A stretch of 64,000 bases of DNA from Candidatus Daviesbacteria bacterium (GTDB lineage Bacteria > Patescibacteria > Microgenomatia > Daviesbacterales > UBA10151). A program made the translations under genes and the position numbers. Position 1 is the stretch's first letter. Every line of letters starts with the position of its first letter. The stretch is from assembly GCA_030648435.1 (NCBI GenBank), contig JAUSHE010000014.1:1-64000 (forward strand). The letters are read 5' to 3'. The notes under the pieces were generated by a model. It did not search any database. It saw only the letters and a list, made by a program, of their open reading frames with translations, and was not told the origin of the DNA. Below are positions 1 through 6,664 of this stretch, in pieces.

Positions 1-840
1 TGATCCAAGTCCGCCGATTACAAAAGCCGAAATCAAACTTCCTCCTAAAAGAGAGAGCATAAATAAAGGATTTACAGGCAAAAGCTTAACTTCTCCGAGG
101 TATCCTTGTAGAAACGGCGTGAAATACCAAAGTAAGCCATAGCTTAAAATCCAGGAACAGAATGCGCCGGATGTGCCGTAAAAAATTCCTTCCAAAATAA
201 AGGGATTTCTAACAAAAGATGGAGAGGCTCCCAAGAGGCGCATAATTTCTATTTCGTTTCTTTTTAAGCGGATTTTAAAACCAATAATCATAACTGTAAC
301 CAAGGTTGCAAAAACCATAAGAAATACAACAGTCGCTCCTCCGACGACTCTTATTATTCTTGTAACAGATGTTAATGTTTCAACGACATCCTGCGGTACA
401 ATAACTTCGGAGACAACAGGTTCCCTTTTTAATATATCTGCGATGCTTTGTAGATCCTGAGGGGTTTTGGTAGAAATTTCCAGGGAAGCAGGCAAAATAT
501 CAGCAGTTACAAGTTCCAGAAGTGCCGGGTCTTTTTTGTTTCTTTCGCGGTAAATTGCCAGAGCATCATTTTTTGAAACGAATTTTGTTTTGGTAACTCT
601 TGCTTCCTGGTGGAGAGCGTTATCTATGGCAGATACATCCTGTGAGGTGGTACCTTCTTTGAAAAAAGCAATAACTTGCGGTTTGCTTTCAAAATAGCGC
701 AGCGAAGCTTGGGATCCTGCTGCCAGAATAATAAAAGTTTGTAAAGCCAGAAAGGTAAGAAACATGACCATTAAGGCGGCAATAGCTTGAAATGGAGTGC
801 GTCTGATATTTCTTTTAGTAAATTCAATTGTTCTCTTCAT
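1..840 (-). CDS. ftsX: Cell-division protein FtsX, C-terminus cut by window edge
   Basis: FtsX is the membrane partner of the FtsE ATPase; in other bacteria the complex controls septal peptidoglycan hydrolases. The ATG at 840-838 opens a frame that stays open for 280 codons to the left edge, so the C-terminus is missing. A first membrane segment lies near residues 17-40, followed by an extracytoplasmic domain of about 130 residues, then a second membrane segment running into the conserved FtsX stretch RNEIEIMRLLGAS, and further hydrophobic segments. The start lies inside the last codons of ftsE (17-base overlap), the usual coupled ftsEX arrangement. The assignment rests on this motif, the topology and the neighbour. 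Confidence 0.9.
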   Translation of the reverse strand, partial: MKRTIEFTKRNIRRTPFQAIAALMVMFLTFLALQTFIILAAGSQASLRYFESKPQVIAFFKEGTTSQDVSAIDNALHQEARVTKTKFVSKNDALAIYRERNKKDPALLELVTADILPASLEISTKTPQDLQSIADILKREPVVSEVIVPQDVVETLTSVTRIIRVVGGATVVFLMVFATLVTVMIIGFKIRLKRNEIEIMRLLGASPSFVRNPFILEGIFYGTSGAFCSWILSYGLLWYFTPFLQGYLGEVKLLPVNPLFMLSLLGGSLISAFVIGGLGS

Positions 841-1507
841 ATCTTCCTTCTTTATTATCGCTTATAATTTTGCCTTTTTTTAAAGAAATTACCCGCCGCT
901 TTAAGGTATTAACAATTTCCTGATTGTGTGTTGCCATAAGGACTGTCGTACCCCAGGAATTGATTTCATTAAGTAGCTGAATAACGCCCCAGGCAGTTTT
1001 ATGATCTAAATCTCCTGTCGGTTCATCAGCCAAAACTATATCAGGTTTTCCCACTATTGCTCGGGCAATAGCTGTTCTTTGTGCTTCCCCTCCGGATAAT
1101 TGTCTCGGAAAAAGATTCCTTTTGTCCCAGATCTCAACAAGTTTTAAAGTATGTTCGACAGCTTTTGCAGTTTCCTCATCTGATTTTCCTCTAACTTCTA
1201 AAGTTAGAGCAACATTCTCAAAAACAGTTCTGTCATCCAGTAGTTTAAAATCCTGAAAAACTACGCCTATTTTTCTCCTGTAGTTTGGAACTTCGCTATT
1301 TTTGATTTTGGAAATTGCATTTCCGCCAACTGAAATTTTACCGCTTGATGGTTGAAGCTCACGGGTCAGTGCGCGAAGAAGTGTAGATTTGCCTGCGCCT
1401 GATGGGCCAACAAGGAAGGCAAATTCGCCTTGCTTGATTTCCAGATTAATATCTTCTAAAGCGGTTGTTGAACCGAATTTTTTTGAAACATTTTCAAATG
1501 AGATCAT
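824..1507 (-). CDS. ftsE: Cell-division ABC transporter ATP-binding protein FtsE
   Basis: This 227-residue protein is a complete ABC ATPase of the FtsE family. Walker A (GPSGAGKST) is at residues 34-42, the Q-loop glutamine at about 85, the signature LSGGE at 137-141, Walker B (IVLADE) at 157-162 with the following D-loop, and the switch histidine at about 194. It would act at the cytoplasmic face of the membrane with FtsX, whose gene overlaps its 3' end. The length matches the family (220-230). It is downstream of prfB and a small membrane-protein gene on the same strand; prfB next to ftsEX is a common bacterial order. A palindromic repeat fills the 55 bases upstream. Confidence 0.96.
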   Translation of the reverse strand: MISFENVSKKFGSTTALEDINLEIKQGEFAFLVGPSGAGKSTLLRALTRELQPSSGKISVGGNAISKIKNSEVPNYRRKIGVVFQDFKLLDDRTVFENVALTLEVRGKSDEETAKAVEHTLKLVEIWDKRNLFPRQLSGGEAQRTAIARAIVGKPDIVLADEPTGDLDHKTAWGVIQLLNEINSWGTTVLMATHNQEIVNTLKRRVISLKKGKIISDNKEGRYEENN

Positions 1508-1567
1508 AGCTATCAGTAGTCTGAAAGCCTGCCCGTCCGGCAGGCGGGCTGAAGACTGACGACTACT
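1508..1567. repeat. REP-like palindrome between ftsE and its upstream gene
   Basis: A perfect 7-base stem, GCCTGCC at 1527-1533 and GGCAGGC at 1539-1545, encloses the loop CGTCC. An alternative pairing joins GCCCG (1531-1535) to CGGGC (1545-1549). An outer inverted repeat, AGTAGTC (1515-1521) and GACTACT (1561-1567), frames it, and the outer arm contains the stop codon of the upstream gene. It is GC-rich within AT-rich DNA. There is no T-run, so it is not a classical terminator. It shares CTGACGACT with a repeat inside prfB. Confidence 0.7.
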
Positions 1568-2003
1568 TTATTTCCTCAACTTTACCGACATCCATCAGCC
1601 AGCCTTCTTTCAAAGCTTTCTGGGTTTCTCCGTAAATTTTAACTTTTTTGCCTTCGAATTGTGATAAATCTACGACCGAGGATGTTATCGCCACAGGTAC
1701 GGCTTTATCTCTGATCAGCATGTGTGTGCCTTCTGTATATTCACTGGAGTCAGATGGTTGGGGTTTTAGTTTGATTGTTCCTTCGGCAAAATCTTTGAAG
1801 GTCCGGCTGTCAGCTTGGGCACTTTTGGCATTGCCCACTGCAAGAGGAGAAACACCTATGCTGCTGTTTTTGTTTTTAGTTGAAAGAATATAACCGGTAA
1901 ATATCCCTAAGGCTATGGCAAGACCTAAAGTTCCAAGGATAATTCGCTTAGGATCCTGTGTATCAATAAGAGGCTTGATGATTTTTTCCTTTATTTCTGC
2001 CAT
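1563..2003 (-). CDS. Small single-span membrane protein, unknown function
   Basis: This 146-residue protein is not recognised with certainty. It has a basic N-terminus, one hydrophobic segment at about residues 22-40, a low-complexity linker rich in Ser, Ala and Asn, then a C-terminal region of about 75 residues. The C-terminus (DLSQFEGKKVKIYGET...) has the rhythm of a small beta-barrel of OB-fold type, as in other short anchored proteins. The likely topology is N-terminus inside and the domain outside. It lies between prfB (24 bases upstream) and ftsE on the same strand, so it is probably co-transcribed. Its stop codon lies in the arm of the palindromic repeat. Confidence 0.6.
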   Translation of the reverse strand: MAEIKEKIIKPLIDTQDPKRIILGTLGLAIALGIFTGYILSTKNKNSSIGVSPLAVGNAKSAQADSRTFKDFAEGTIKLKPQPSDSSEYTEGTHMLIRDKAVPVAITSSVVDLSQFEGKKVKIYGETQKALKEGWLMDVGKVEEIK

Positions 2004-2027
2004 ATAAGTATATTAACCGTAAACAGT

Positions 2028-3101
2028 TTATTTGGCAAGACCCTTAAGTTCAGCTTCTATAAATTCAGTCAAATCTCCATCTAAAACTGCATCCGTATTT
2101 GAAGTTTCTACATTAGTCCGCAGGTCCTTGACCATATGATAGGGGTGGAGGACGTAGGAACGTATTTGTGTACCCCATGAACCTTGAGTCTTGCCTCCCT
2201 TGAGTTCTGTTTCAATTTGTTTTCCTTCCGTTTCACGAAGGACCCACAGCTTGGCCATCAGGAGCTTCATAGCGTTTTCCCTGTTTTGCAGTTGAGATCT
2301 TTCTGTTTGGGCAGTGACCGTGAGTCCGGTAGGAATGTGTTTAACTCTCACTGCTGTCGAGACTTTGTTGACATTTTGGCCGCCGGCTCCTCCGCTTCTA
2401 AAAGCTTCGAATTCTATATCTCCCTCATTAATTTCAACTTCCTCAGGATTAATTACCGGTAAAACTTCAACTAAAGCAAAAGAGGTTTGGCGCAGTTTAT
2501 CGGCATTGAAAGGAGATTGGCGGACCAGCCGGTGTGTGCCTGCCTCTTTTTTCAAATATCCGTATGAATAGGGTTCATGAACAATCATAGATACTGTTTT
2601 AATTCCCGCTTCTTCACCTAAATTTTCATCAGTGACCTCATATTTCCAAGCCTGTTTATCAAAATACCTTTGATACATCCTGGTAAGCATTGCAGCCCAA
2701 TCCATTGCTTCAACTCCTCCGGCGCCGGAGTGAACAGACAAAATTGCCTCAGACTCATCATGAGGGTGGGATAGAAATAACTTTAATTCAAGTTTATCTA
2801 AAATATCCGTTATTTCTTTAATTTCTTTTTTTAAATCTTCTTCCATGGAAACTTCTTCGGAAATTTCCAAAGCATTATTGATTCTTTTTCCCAAATCTTC
2901 AAGCGTTTTTAATGTTTTTTGCTTATCTGAAAGCTGACGACTGATAGCTGACGACTCTTGGGGATTACTCCAAAATCCAACTTTGCTGGTTTGGGCTTCC
3001 ATCTCCCTAATTTCGGTACGCAATTTATCCTGATCAATTGATCGGGCAACCTTCCCAAACCTGTCTTTTAATTCTTTTAATTTACTTTGAACTTCTTCCA
3101 T
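2028..3101 (-). CDS. prfB: Peptide chain release factor 2 (RF2)
   Basis: RF2 recognises UAA and UGA stop codons and triggers peptide release on the ribosome. The 357-residue protein has the RF2 anticodon-like tripeptide SPF at residues 196-198 and the catalytic GGQ at 240-242. The N-terminal helical domain is complete. The reading frame is continuous, so the programmed +1 frameshift that regulates RF2 in many bacteria is absent. An intact RF2 and UGA stops on neighbouring genes argue against recoding of UGA. It is probably the first gene of the prfB-hypothetical-ftsE-ftsX operon, with a TATAAT box 8 bases upstream. Codons 52-60 fall in an 11-base direct repeat resembling nearby intergenic repeat DNA. 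Confidence 0.96.
   Translation of the reverse strand: MEEVQSKLKELKDRFGKVARSIDQDKLRTEIREMEAQTSKVGFWSNPQESSAISRQLSDKQKTLKTLEDLGKRINNALEISEEVSMEEDLKKEIKEITDILDKLELKLFLSHPHDESEAILSVHSGAGGVEAMDWAAMLTRMYQRYFDKQAWKYEVTDENLGEEAGIKTVSMIVHEPYSYGYLKKEAGTHRLVRQSPFNADKLRQTSFALVEVLPVINPEEVEINEGDIEFEAFRSGGAGGQNVNKVSTAVRVKHIPTGLTVTAQTERSQLQNRENAMKLLMAKLWVLRETEGKQIETELKGGKTQGSWGTQIRSYVLHPYHMVKDLRTNVETSNTDAVLDGDLTEFIEAELKGLAK
2932..2956. repeat. 11-base direct repeat inside prfB
   Basis: AGCTGACGACT occurs at 2932-2942 and again at 2946-2956, a 14-base period. The repeats share CTGACGACT with the flank of the REP-like element at 1508-1567, and the minus strand here also shares AGCTATCAG with that element (1508-1516). 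They encode a loop between helices in the N-terminal domain of RF2. Confidence 0.6.
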
Positions 3102-3109
3102 ATAGGGAA

Positions 3110-3115
3110 ATTATA
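3110..3115 (-). promoter_or_regulatory. -10 box for the prfB operon
   Basis: On the minus strand TATAAT ends 8 bases before the prfB ATG. The implied transcription start lies within about 2 bases of the start codon, giving a leaderless or nearly leaderless mRNA. No good -35 is evident. The 38-base divergent gap also serves tsaB. Confidence 0.45.
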
Positions 3116-3127
3116 ACAGTTTAGTGT

Positions 3128-3133
3128 TAGAAT
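3128..3133 (+). promoter_or_regulatory. -10-like box for tsaB
   Basis: TAGAAT (5 of 6 matches to TATAAT) ends exactly 6 bases before the ATG at 3140. A transcript would begin at the A of the start codon. No convincing -35 is seen. Confidence 0.35.
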
Positions 3134-3139
3134 TTGGGT

Positions 3140-3445
3140 ATGATTTTGCATATAAACACCAAAAATCAGAAAATTATTGAAGTGTCTCTAAAAAAGAACG
3201 GGAAAACTGTGAAAAATTTAAGTGAAGAAAATGAGTATGGGTCACAGGTATTGCTGCCTCTTATAGAAAAACTTTTAAAATCTCAAAAATTAGAATTTAA
3301 GGATTTGAAAGAAATTGAAGTGGAAGTTGGGCCCGGATCTTTTACCGGACTTAGGATAGGGGTTTCTGTAGCTAATGCCCTGGGGTTTGCACTGGGAATT
3401 ATGGTTAATGGGAAAAAAATGGAGACAGAATTGGAATATAATTAA
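3140..3445 (+). CDS. tsaB: TsaB-like t6A biosynthesis protein, short form
   Basis: TsaB partners TsaD and TsaE in making the t6A37 modification of tRNA. This 101-residue protein contains the family signature GPGSFTGLRIG at residues 64-74 in an ASKHA-type N-terminal fold. Usual TsaB proteins have 200-230 residues, so the C-terminal half is missing. Either the lineage uses a short form, or the end was lost when the neighbouring repeat-flanked segment arrived. The ATG at 3140 is preferred over an in-frame TTG at 3134, which overlaps the space between the -10 box and the gene. It diverges from prfB. Confidence 0.75.
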   Translation: MILHINTKNQKIIEVSLKKNGKTVKNLSEENEYGSQVLLPLIEKLLKSQKLEFKDLKEIEVEVGPGSFTGLRIGVSVANALGFALGIMVNGKKMETELEYN

Positions 3446-3476
3446 CCTAATTGATCTAATTTCTAATTAACCTAAA
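3441..3476 (+). repeat. Direct and inverted repeats upstream of the four-helix-bundle gene
   Basis: ATTAACCTAA occurs at 3441-3450 and again at 3467-3476. Between them TAATTTCTAATT (3457-3468) is the reverse complement of AATTAGAAATTA (3869-3880), which lies beyond the following gene. The gene is thus bracketed by a 12-base inverted repeat. Confidence 0.55.
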
Positions 3477-3478
3477 TA

Positions 3479-3841
3479 ATGACTAATGACAAAATGCCCA
3501 AAAAGTTTGATTTAGAAGATAGAACTGCAAAATTTGGGGAAGATATAATCAATTTTTGTAAGAAGATCCCAAGAGGACTTATTACCGACCCATTAATTAA
3601 TCAATTAGTAAAATGCGGAACAAGTGTAGGCGCGAATTTTTGCGAAGCAGATGATGCTGAAAGCAAAATGGATTTTAGACACAAAATAGGAATTTGCAAG
3701 AAAGAATCAAGAGAATCTAAGCATTTTATTAGGATGGTAGTTGTTGCGGTTCCGATAGCGAAAGAAGATGCAAAGCCGTTATGGCAGGAAGCTAAAGAAT
3801 TAAATTTAATTTTTAATTCAATTTATAGAAAGGTTTCGTAA
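3479..3841 (+). CDS. Four-helix-bundle protein, 23S rRNA intervening-sequence (S23/IVP) family
   Basis: This 120-residue protein is all-helical by inspection. It carries the family pattern in the middle, NQLVKCGTSVGANFCEAD, followed by a charged helix of the type KESRESKHF. Relatives are encoded in 23S rRNA intervening sequences, occur as free genes in many candidate-phylum genomes, and resemble the Avd protein of diversity-generating retroelements. No rRNA or reverse transcriptase is near. Its function is not established; a role in RNA or protein binding is only inferred. AT-rich direct and inverted repeats flank the gene and it follows a shortened tsaB, which fits a small inserted cassette. 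Confidence 0.8.
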   Translation: MTNDKMPKKFDLEDRTAKFGEDIINFCKKIPRGLITDPLINQLVKCGTSVGANFCEADDAESKMDFRHKIGICKKESRESKHFIRMVVVAVPIAKEDAKPLWQEAKELNLIFNSIYRKVS

Positions 3842-3863
3842 TTATTTTTTAATTGGGGTTTAT

Positions 3864-3893
3864 TTAGAAATTAGAAATTAGAAATTAGAAATT
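3864..3893 (+). repeat. Tandem TTAGAAA heptamer array
   Basis: Four perfect copies of TTAGAAA (3864-3891) plus two bases lie between the four-helix-bundle gene and the CAP-protein gene. The array includes the inverted partner of 3457-3468. It ends 9 bases before the CAP-gene -10 box, so copy number could affect spacing to upstream promoter elements. Confidence 0.7.
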
Positions 3894-3902
3894 CTCTTCT
3901 GG

Positions 3903-3908
3903 TATACT
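3903..3908 (+). promoter_or_regulatory. -10 box for the CAP-domain gene
   Basis: TATACT ends exactly 6 bases before the ATG at 3915, which puts the expected transcription start at the start codon. No clear -35 element is visible in the heptamer array. Confidence 0.5.
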
Positions 3909-3914
3909 AAAACT

Positions 3915-4790
3915 ATGTCCTGGCATAACTGGTTTCTTCCCCACAAAGATACTCATAAAAAAGCGCATCTTCTAAGTTGGGAGGGCTTAATTGTTTATAT
4001 CCTCTTTTTTATTCTTCTGCAGGTTGGATTTTCTGTTATTAGTTATACAAAGCCCGGAATTTTAGGGATATCAGGCAATATTGATCAGAAAATTCTGATT
4101 GAACTGACCAATAAAGAAAGACAGAAAATGGGACTATCAGCTGTTTCCGAGAATGCCGCGTTGGATAAAGCAGCCTCACTTAAAGCTCAGAATATGTTTG
4201 CGGAAAACTACTGGGCCCATTTTGCCCCATCCGGTAAGACTCCATGGGACTTCATTTTGGGTTCAGGCTATAAATTTACTTTTGCAGGAGAGAATCTGGC
4301 AAAAAATTTTACAAACTCTGATGACATAGTTAAAGCCTGGATGGCATCGCCGACTCACAGGGACAATCTGTTAAATCCGAAATATCAGGATATAGGAATT
4401 GCGGTTGAAGAAGGAGTTTTAAACGGGCAAAAAACGATTTTAATTGTTCAGGAGTTTGGTTCAACATCCGGCTTAGCTGCCAAACCAACTGTTGATGTGC
4501 AAGGTCAACAAATAGAGATTGCAAAGGAAGATTACAACAGCAAGCCGGAACTAAATTTAGTTGCAGCAGAAACAAAAGTTAATGTTAAGTCTCTGTTTGA
4601 CCAGTATCAGGTCTATAAAACAGCCGGTTTTTCCGTGATCGTACTGATTACGGTTCTTTTAACTCTGGATATTTGGGTTTTACGGAAAAGAGGGGTATTT
4701 AGATTGTCTTCGCATCATATAGCACATATGGCCTTACTTTCTTTGGCAGCCGGCAGTCTGATAGTCTTAAATCCGGGAGCAATACTATGA
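3915..4790 (+). CDS. Membrane-anchored CAP (SCP/PR-1) domain protein
   Basis: This 291-residue protein has an N-terminal membrane segment (about 24-46), a CAP domain (about 60-182) and two more hydrophobic segments (about 231-253 and 265-289). The CAP cavity residues are visible as His102 in AHFAP, Glu126 in AGENLA and His148 in SPTHRDNLL. Bacterial CAP (YkwD-like) proteins are extracytoplasmic with poorly known roles; several bind lipids or act at the cell surface. Three membrane segments are more than the single anchor or signal peptide usual for the family. A 50-residue membrane protein gene overlaps the stop codon by ATGA. Confidence 0.9.
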   Translation: MSWHNWFLPHKDTHKKAHLLSWEGLIVYILFFILLQVGFSVISYTKPGILGISGNIDQKILIELTNKERQKMGLSAVSENAALDKAASLKAQNMFAENYWAHFAPSGKTPWDFILGSGYKFTFAGENLAKNFTNSDDIVKAWMASPTHRDNLLNPKYQDIGIAVEEGVLNGQKTILIVQEFGSTSGLAAKPTVDVQGQQIEIAKEDYNSKPELNLVAAETKVNVKSLFDQYQVYKTAGFSVIVLITVLLTLDIWVLRKRGVFRLSSHHIAHMALLSLAAGSLIVLNPGAIL

Positions 4791-4939
4791 TAAATATACT
4801 GGTTATCGGAATAATCATCTATCTTGTTTGGGCACTGTTTCACCATCAAAAAGATAAAAGTTTGACTTTACCTATTTTCTTAGAGTATGTTTTAACTGCT
4901 GTTTTAGTCTTGATATTGATATTAGGAGTAAAATTATAG
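4787..4939 (+). CDS. 50-residue membrane protein, unknown function
   Basis: The ATG overlaps the stop of the CAP-domain gene (ATGA at 4787-4790), and the frame ends with TAG at 4937-4939, one base before rmlA. The protein has two hydrophobic segments, at about residues 2-18 and 30-48, separated by a short basic loop (HHQKDKS). It is too small to assign. Tight coupling to the CAP gene suggests a membrane partner of that protein. The sequence GGGAG, 8 bases before the start, could act as a ribosome-binding site. Confidence 0.6.
   Translation: MINILVIGIIIYLVWALFHHQKDKSLTLPIFLEYVLTAVLVLILILGVKL
4929..4934 (+). promoter_or_regulatory. Possible -10 box for the rmlA operon
   Basis: TAAAAT (5 of 6 matches) ends exactly 6 bases before the rmlA ATG at 4941, the same spacing as at other starts here. 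In AT-rich DNA this can occur by chance, and no -35 is obvious. Confidence 0.25.
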
Positions 4940-4940
4940 A

Positions 4941-5666
4941 ATGAAAGGCGTTGTATTAGCAGGAGGTTTAGGAACAAGGCTTTATCCTTTAACAAAGGTT
5001 ACCAATAAACATCTTTTGCCGGTTTATAATAAACCGATGATTTTTTATCCGATTGAAACATTAGTTAAGGCAGGTATTACCGATATTATGGTAGTAACCG
5101 GCGGTCCCCACTCCGGTCATTTTTTATCAATCTTAAAAAACGGAGAAGAACTTGGCATTAAACATCTGGAATATGCTTATCAGGAAAAAGAAGGAGGAAT
5201 TGCGGATGCCCTATCATTAGCAAGGGAATTTGCGGAAGGTGATAGTGTGACGGTAATTTTGGGAGATAATACCTCGGATGCGGATATTGCCGAATCGGTT
5301 CGGAATTTCAAAGAAGGAGCGCTGATATTCTTAAAAGAAGTTTCAGACCCGGAACGCTTTGGCATTGCGACTTTCGATCCAGCAGATCCTTCAAAGATCA
5401 TAAAAATTACAGAGAAACCACAGAATCCGGATTCAAAAATGGCTGTCACAGGAGTTTATATCTACGATAAACAGGTTTTTGATTTTATAGATCAAATTAA
5501 CCCTTCCGGAAGAGGAGAATTAGAAATTACGGATGTGAATAATAAATATGTGGAAAAAGGACAGCTTAAATGGAGCGAGCTTAAAGGTTATTGGTGGGAT
5601 GCAGGTACTTTTGATACTTTACTTCAGGCTAATAACTATTGGGCAAAAAAGGCGAAGACAAAATGA
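4941..5666 (+). CDS. rmlA: Glucose-1-phosphate thymidylyltransferase, short RmlA type
   Basis: RmlA makes dTDP-glucose from dTTP and glucose 1-phosphate, the first step to dTDP-rhamnose. The nucleotidyltransferase signature GGLGTRLYPLT is at residues 8-18, the metal-binding Asp at about 109 (ILGDN), and the late motif GYWWDAGTFD is present. At 241 residues it lacks about 50 C-terminal residues of the usual 290-residue form, including much of the region used for allosteric rhamnose feedback, so it resembles short RmlA versions. It is the first of four overlapping rml-type genes. UTP rather than dTTP cannot be excluded, but the neighbours favour dTDP sugars. Confidence 0.9.
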   Translation: MKGVVLAGGLGTRLYPLTKVTNKHLLPVYNKPMIFYPIETLVKAGITDIMVVTGGPHSGHFLSILKNGEELGIKHLEYAYQEKEGGIADALSLAREFAEGDSVTVILGDNTSDADIAESVRNFKEGALIFLKEVSDPERFGIATFDPADPSKIIKITEKPQNPDSKMAVTGVYIYDKQVFDFIDQINPSGRGELEITDVNNKYVEKGQLKWSELKGYWWDAGTFDTLLQANNYWAKKAKTK

Positions 5667-6664
5667 AGATTTTGGTTACTGGCGGAGCCGGATTCATTGG
5701 CTCAAATTTTATTCATTACTGGATCAAGACCCATCCGGAAGATGAAATAATAAATTTAGACGTCCTAACTTATGCCGGTCATCCGGAAAGCCTTAAAGAT
5801 TTGGAGGGAAACCAAAATTATAAGTTTATAAAAGGTGATATTACTGATGCGGAAGTAGTTAAGCAAGCCATGGAGGGAGTAGATACGGTGGTTCATTATG
5901 CTGCAGAATCACATGTTGACCGTTCAATTGTTGATCCATTAGCTTTTGTCAAAACAAATGTTTTAGGTACAGCAGTGCTGTTAAACAGCGCCCTTGACGG
6001 CAAGATTAAAAGATTTCACCACATCTCTTCAGATGAAGTTTATGGGGAATTGGGACTACAAGATGCACCGTTCAACGAAAACACACCTTACAGTCCGAGG
6101 ACTCCTTATTCCGCCTCAAAAGCAGGTTCAGACCATTTGGTGAGGGCTTATTTTGAAACATATGGATTACCGGTGACGATCAGTAATTGCGCCAATAATT
6201 ACGGCCCTTTCCATGATCCGGAAAAATTGATTCCGAGATTTATTACCAATCTCTTGCAAGGAGAGAAGGTGCCTTTAATGGGGAAGGGAGAAAATATCCG
6301 CGAATGGCTGCATGTTGAGGATCACGCTGAGGCGGTTGATTTTATTCTGCAAAAAGGGCAACTGGGAGAAACTTATTTGATTGAGGGCGAGGAAAAAACA
6401 AATCTGGATATAACCAAAAAGCTGCTTGAGATTTTAGGGCTTGATGAGTCTGTGATTAAATTTGTTGAGCATAGATTAGGTCATGATTTCCGCTATGCAA
6501 TAAACGGAGATAAACTGAAAGCTTTAGGGTGGATCAGAAAACATAATTTAACGGAAGATCTGCCGAAAGTTGTTGAATGGTATAAACAAAACGAGTGGTG
6601 GTGGAAGCCTCTGAAACAAGGCAGGCCCAACATTGACCGATTAGCACAAAAATCATATGGATAA
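5663..6664 (+). CDS. rmlB: dTDP-glucose 4,6-dehydratase
   Basis: RmlB converts dTDP-glucose to dTDP-4-keto-6-deoxyglucose. This 333-residue extended SDR has the NAD motif TGGAGFIG at residues 6-13, the dehydratase motif SSDEVYG at about 122-128 with the Asp-Glu pair that distinguishes 4,6-dehydratases from epimerases, and the YxxxK pair Tyr149/Lys153. The length fits the family. The ATG at 5663 overlaps the rmlA stop as ATGA; an in-frame TTG at 5639 inside rmlA is unlikely to be used. The cytoplasmic product feeds the rmlC- and rmlD-like enzymes encoded next. Confidence 0.95.
   Translation: MKILVTGGAGFIGSNFIHYWIKTHPEDEIINLDVLTYAGHPESLKDLEGNQNYKFIKGDITDAEVVKQAMEGVDTVVHYAAESHVDRSIVDPLAFVKTNVLGTAVLLNSALDGKIKRFHHISSDEVYGELGLQDAPFNENTPYSPRTPYSASKAGSDHLVRAYFETYGLPVTISNCANNYGPFHDPEKLIPRFITNLLQGEKVPLMGKGENIREWLHVEDHAEAVDFILQKGQLGETYLIEGEEKTNLDITKKLLEILGLDESVIKFVEHRLGHDFRYAINGDKLKALGWIRKHNLTEDLPKVVEWYKQNEWWWKPLKQGRPNIDRLAQKSYG

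Noticed and set aside
1527..1549. Rho-independent terminator for the gene at 1563
   Set aside because: The stem is GC-rich but no run of T follows on either strand, and ftsE continues 20 bases later on the same strand.
2028..3101. Programmed +1 frameshift in prfB
   Set aside because: The frame is continuous from ATG 3101 through the GGQ domain, and no in-frame UGA lies near codon 25, so no frameshift is needed.
824..3101. UGA recoded to glycine, as in Gracilibacteria or Absconditabacteria
   Set aside because: ftsE, rmlA, the CAP gene and others end at UGA at expected lengths, and RF2 is intact, so the standard bacterial code fits.
3479..3841. Accessory gene (Avd) of a diversity-generating retroelement
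   Set aside because: The fold type is similar, but no reverse transcriptase and no template or variable repeat is present nearby.
3864..3893. CRISPR-like array
   Set aside because: The repeats are 7 bases, contiguous and without spacers, and no cas genes are present.
5639..5662. Upstream TTG start for rmlB
   Set aside because: It would extend rmlB into rmlA with eight non-family residues; ATG 5663 gives the standard MKILVTGGAG start and an ATGA overlap.
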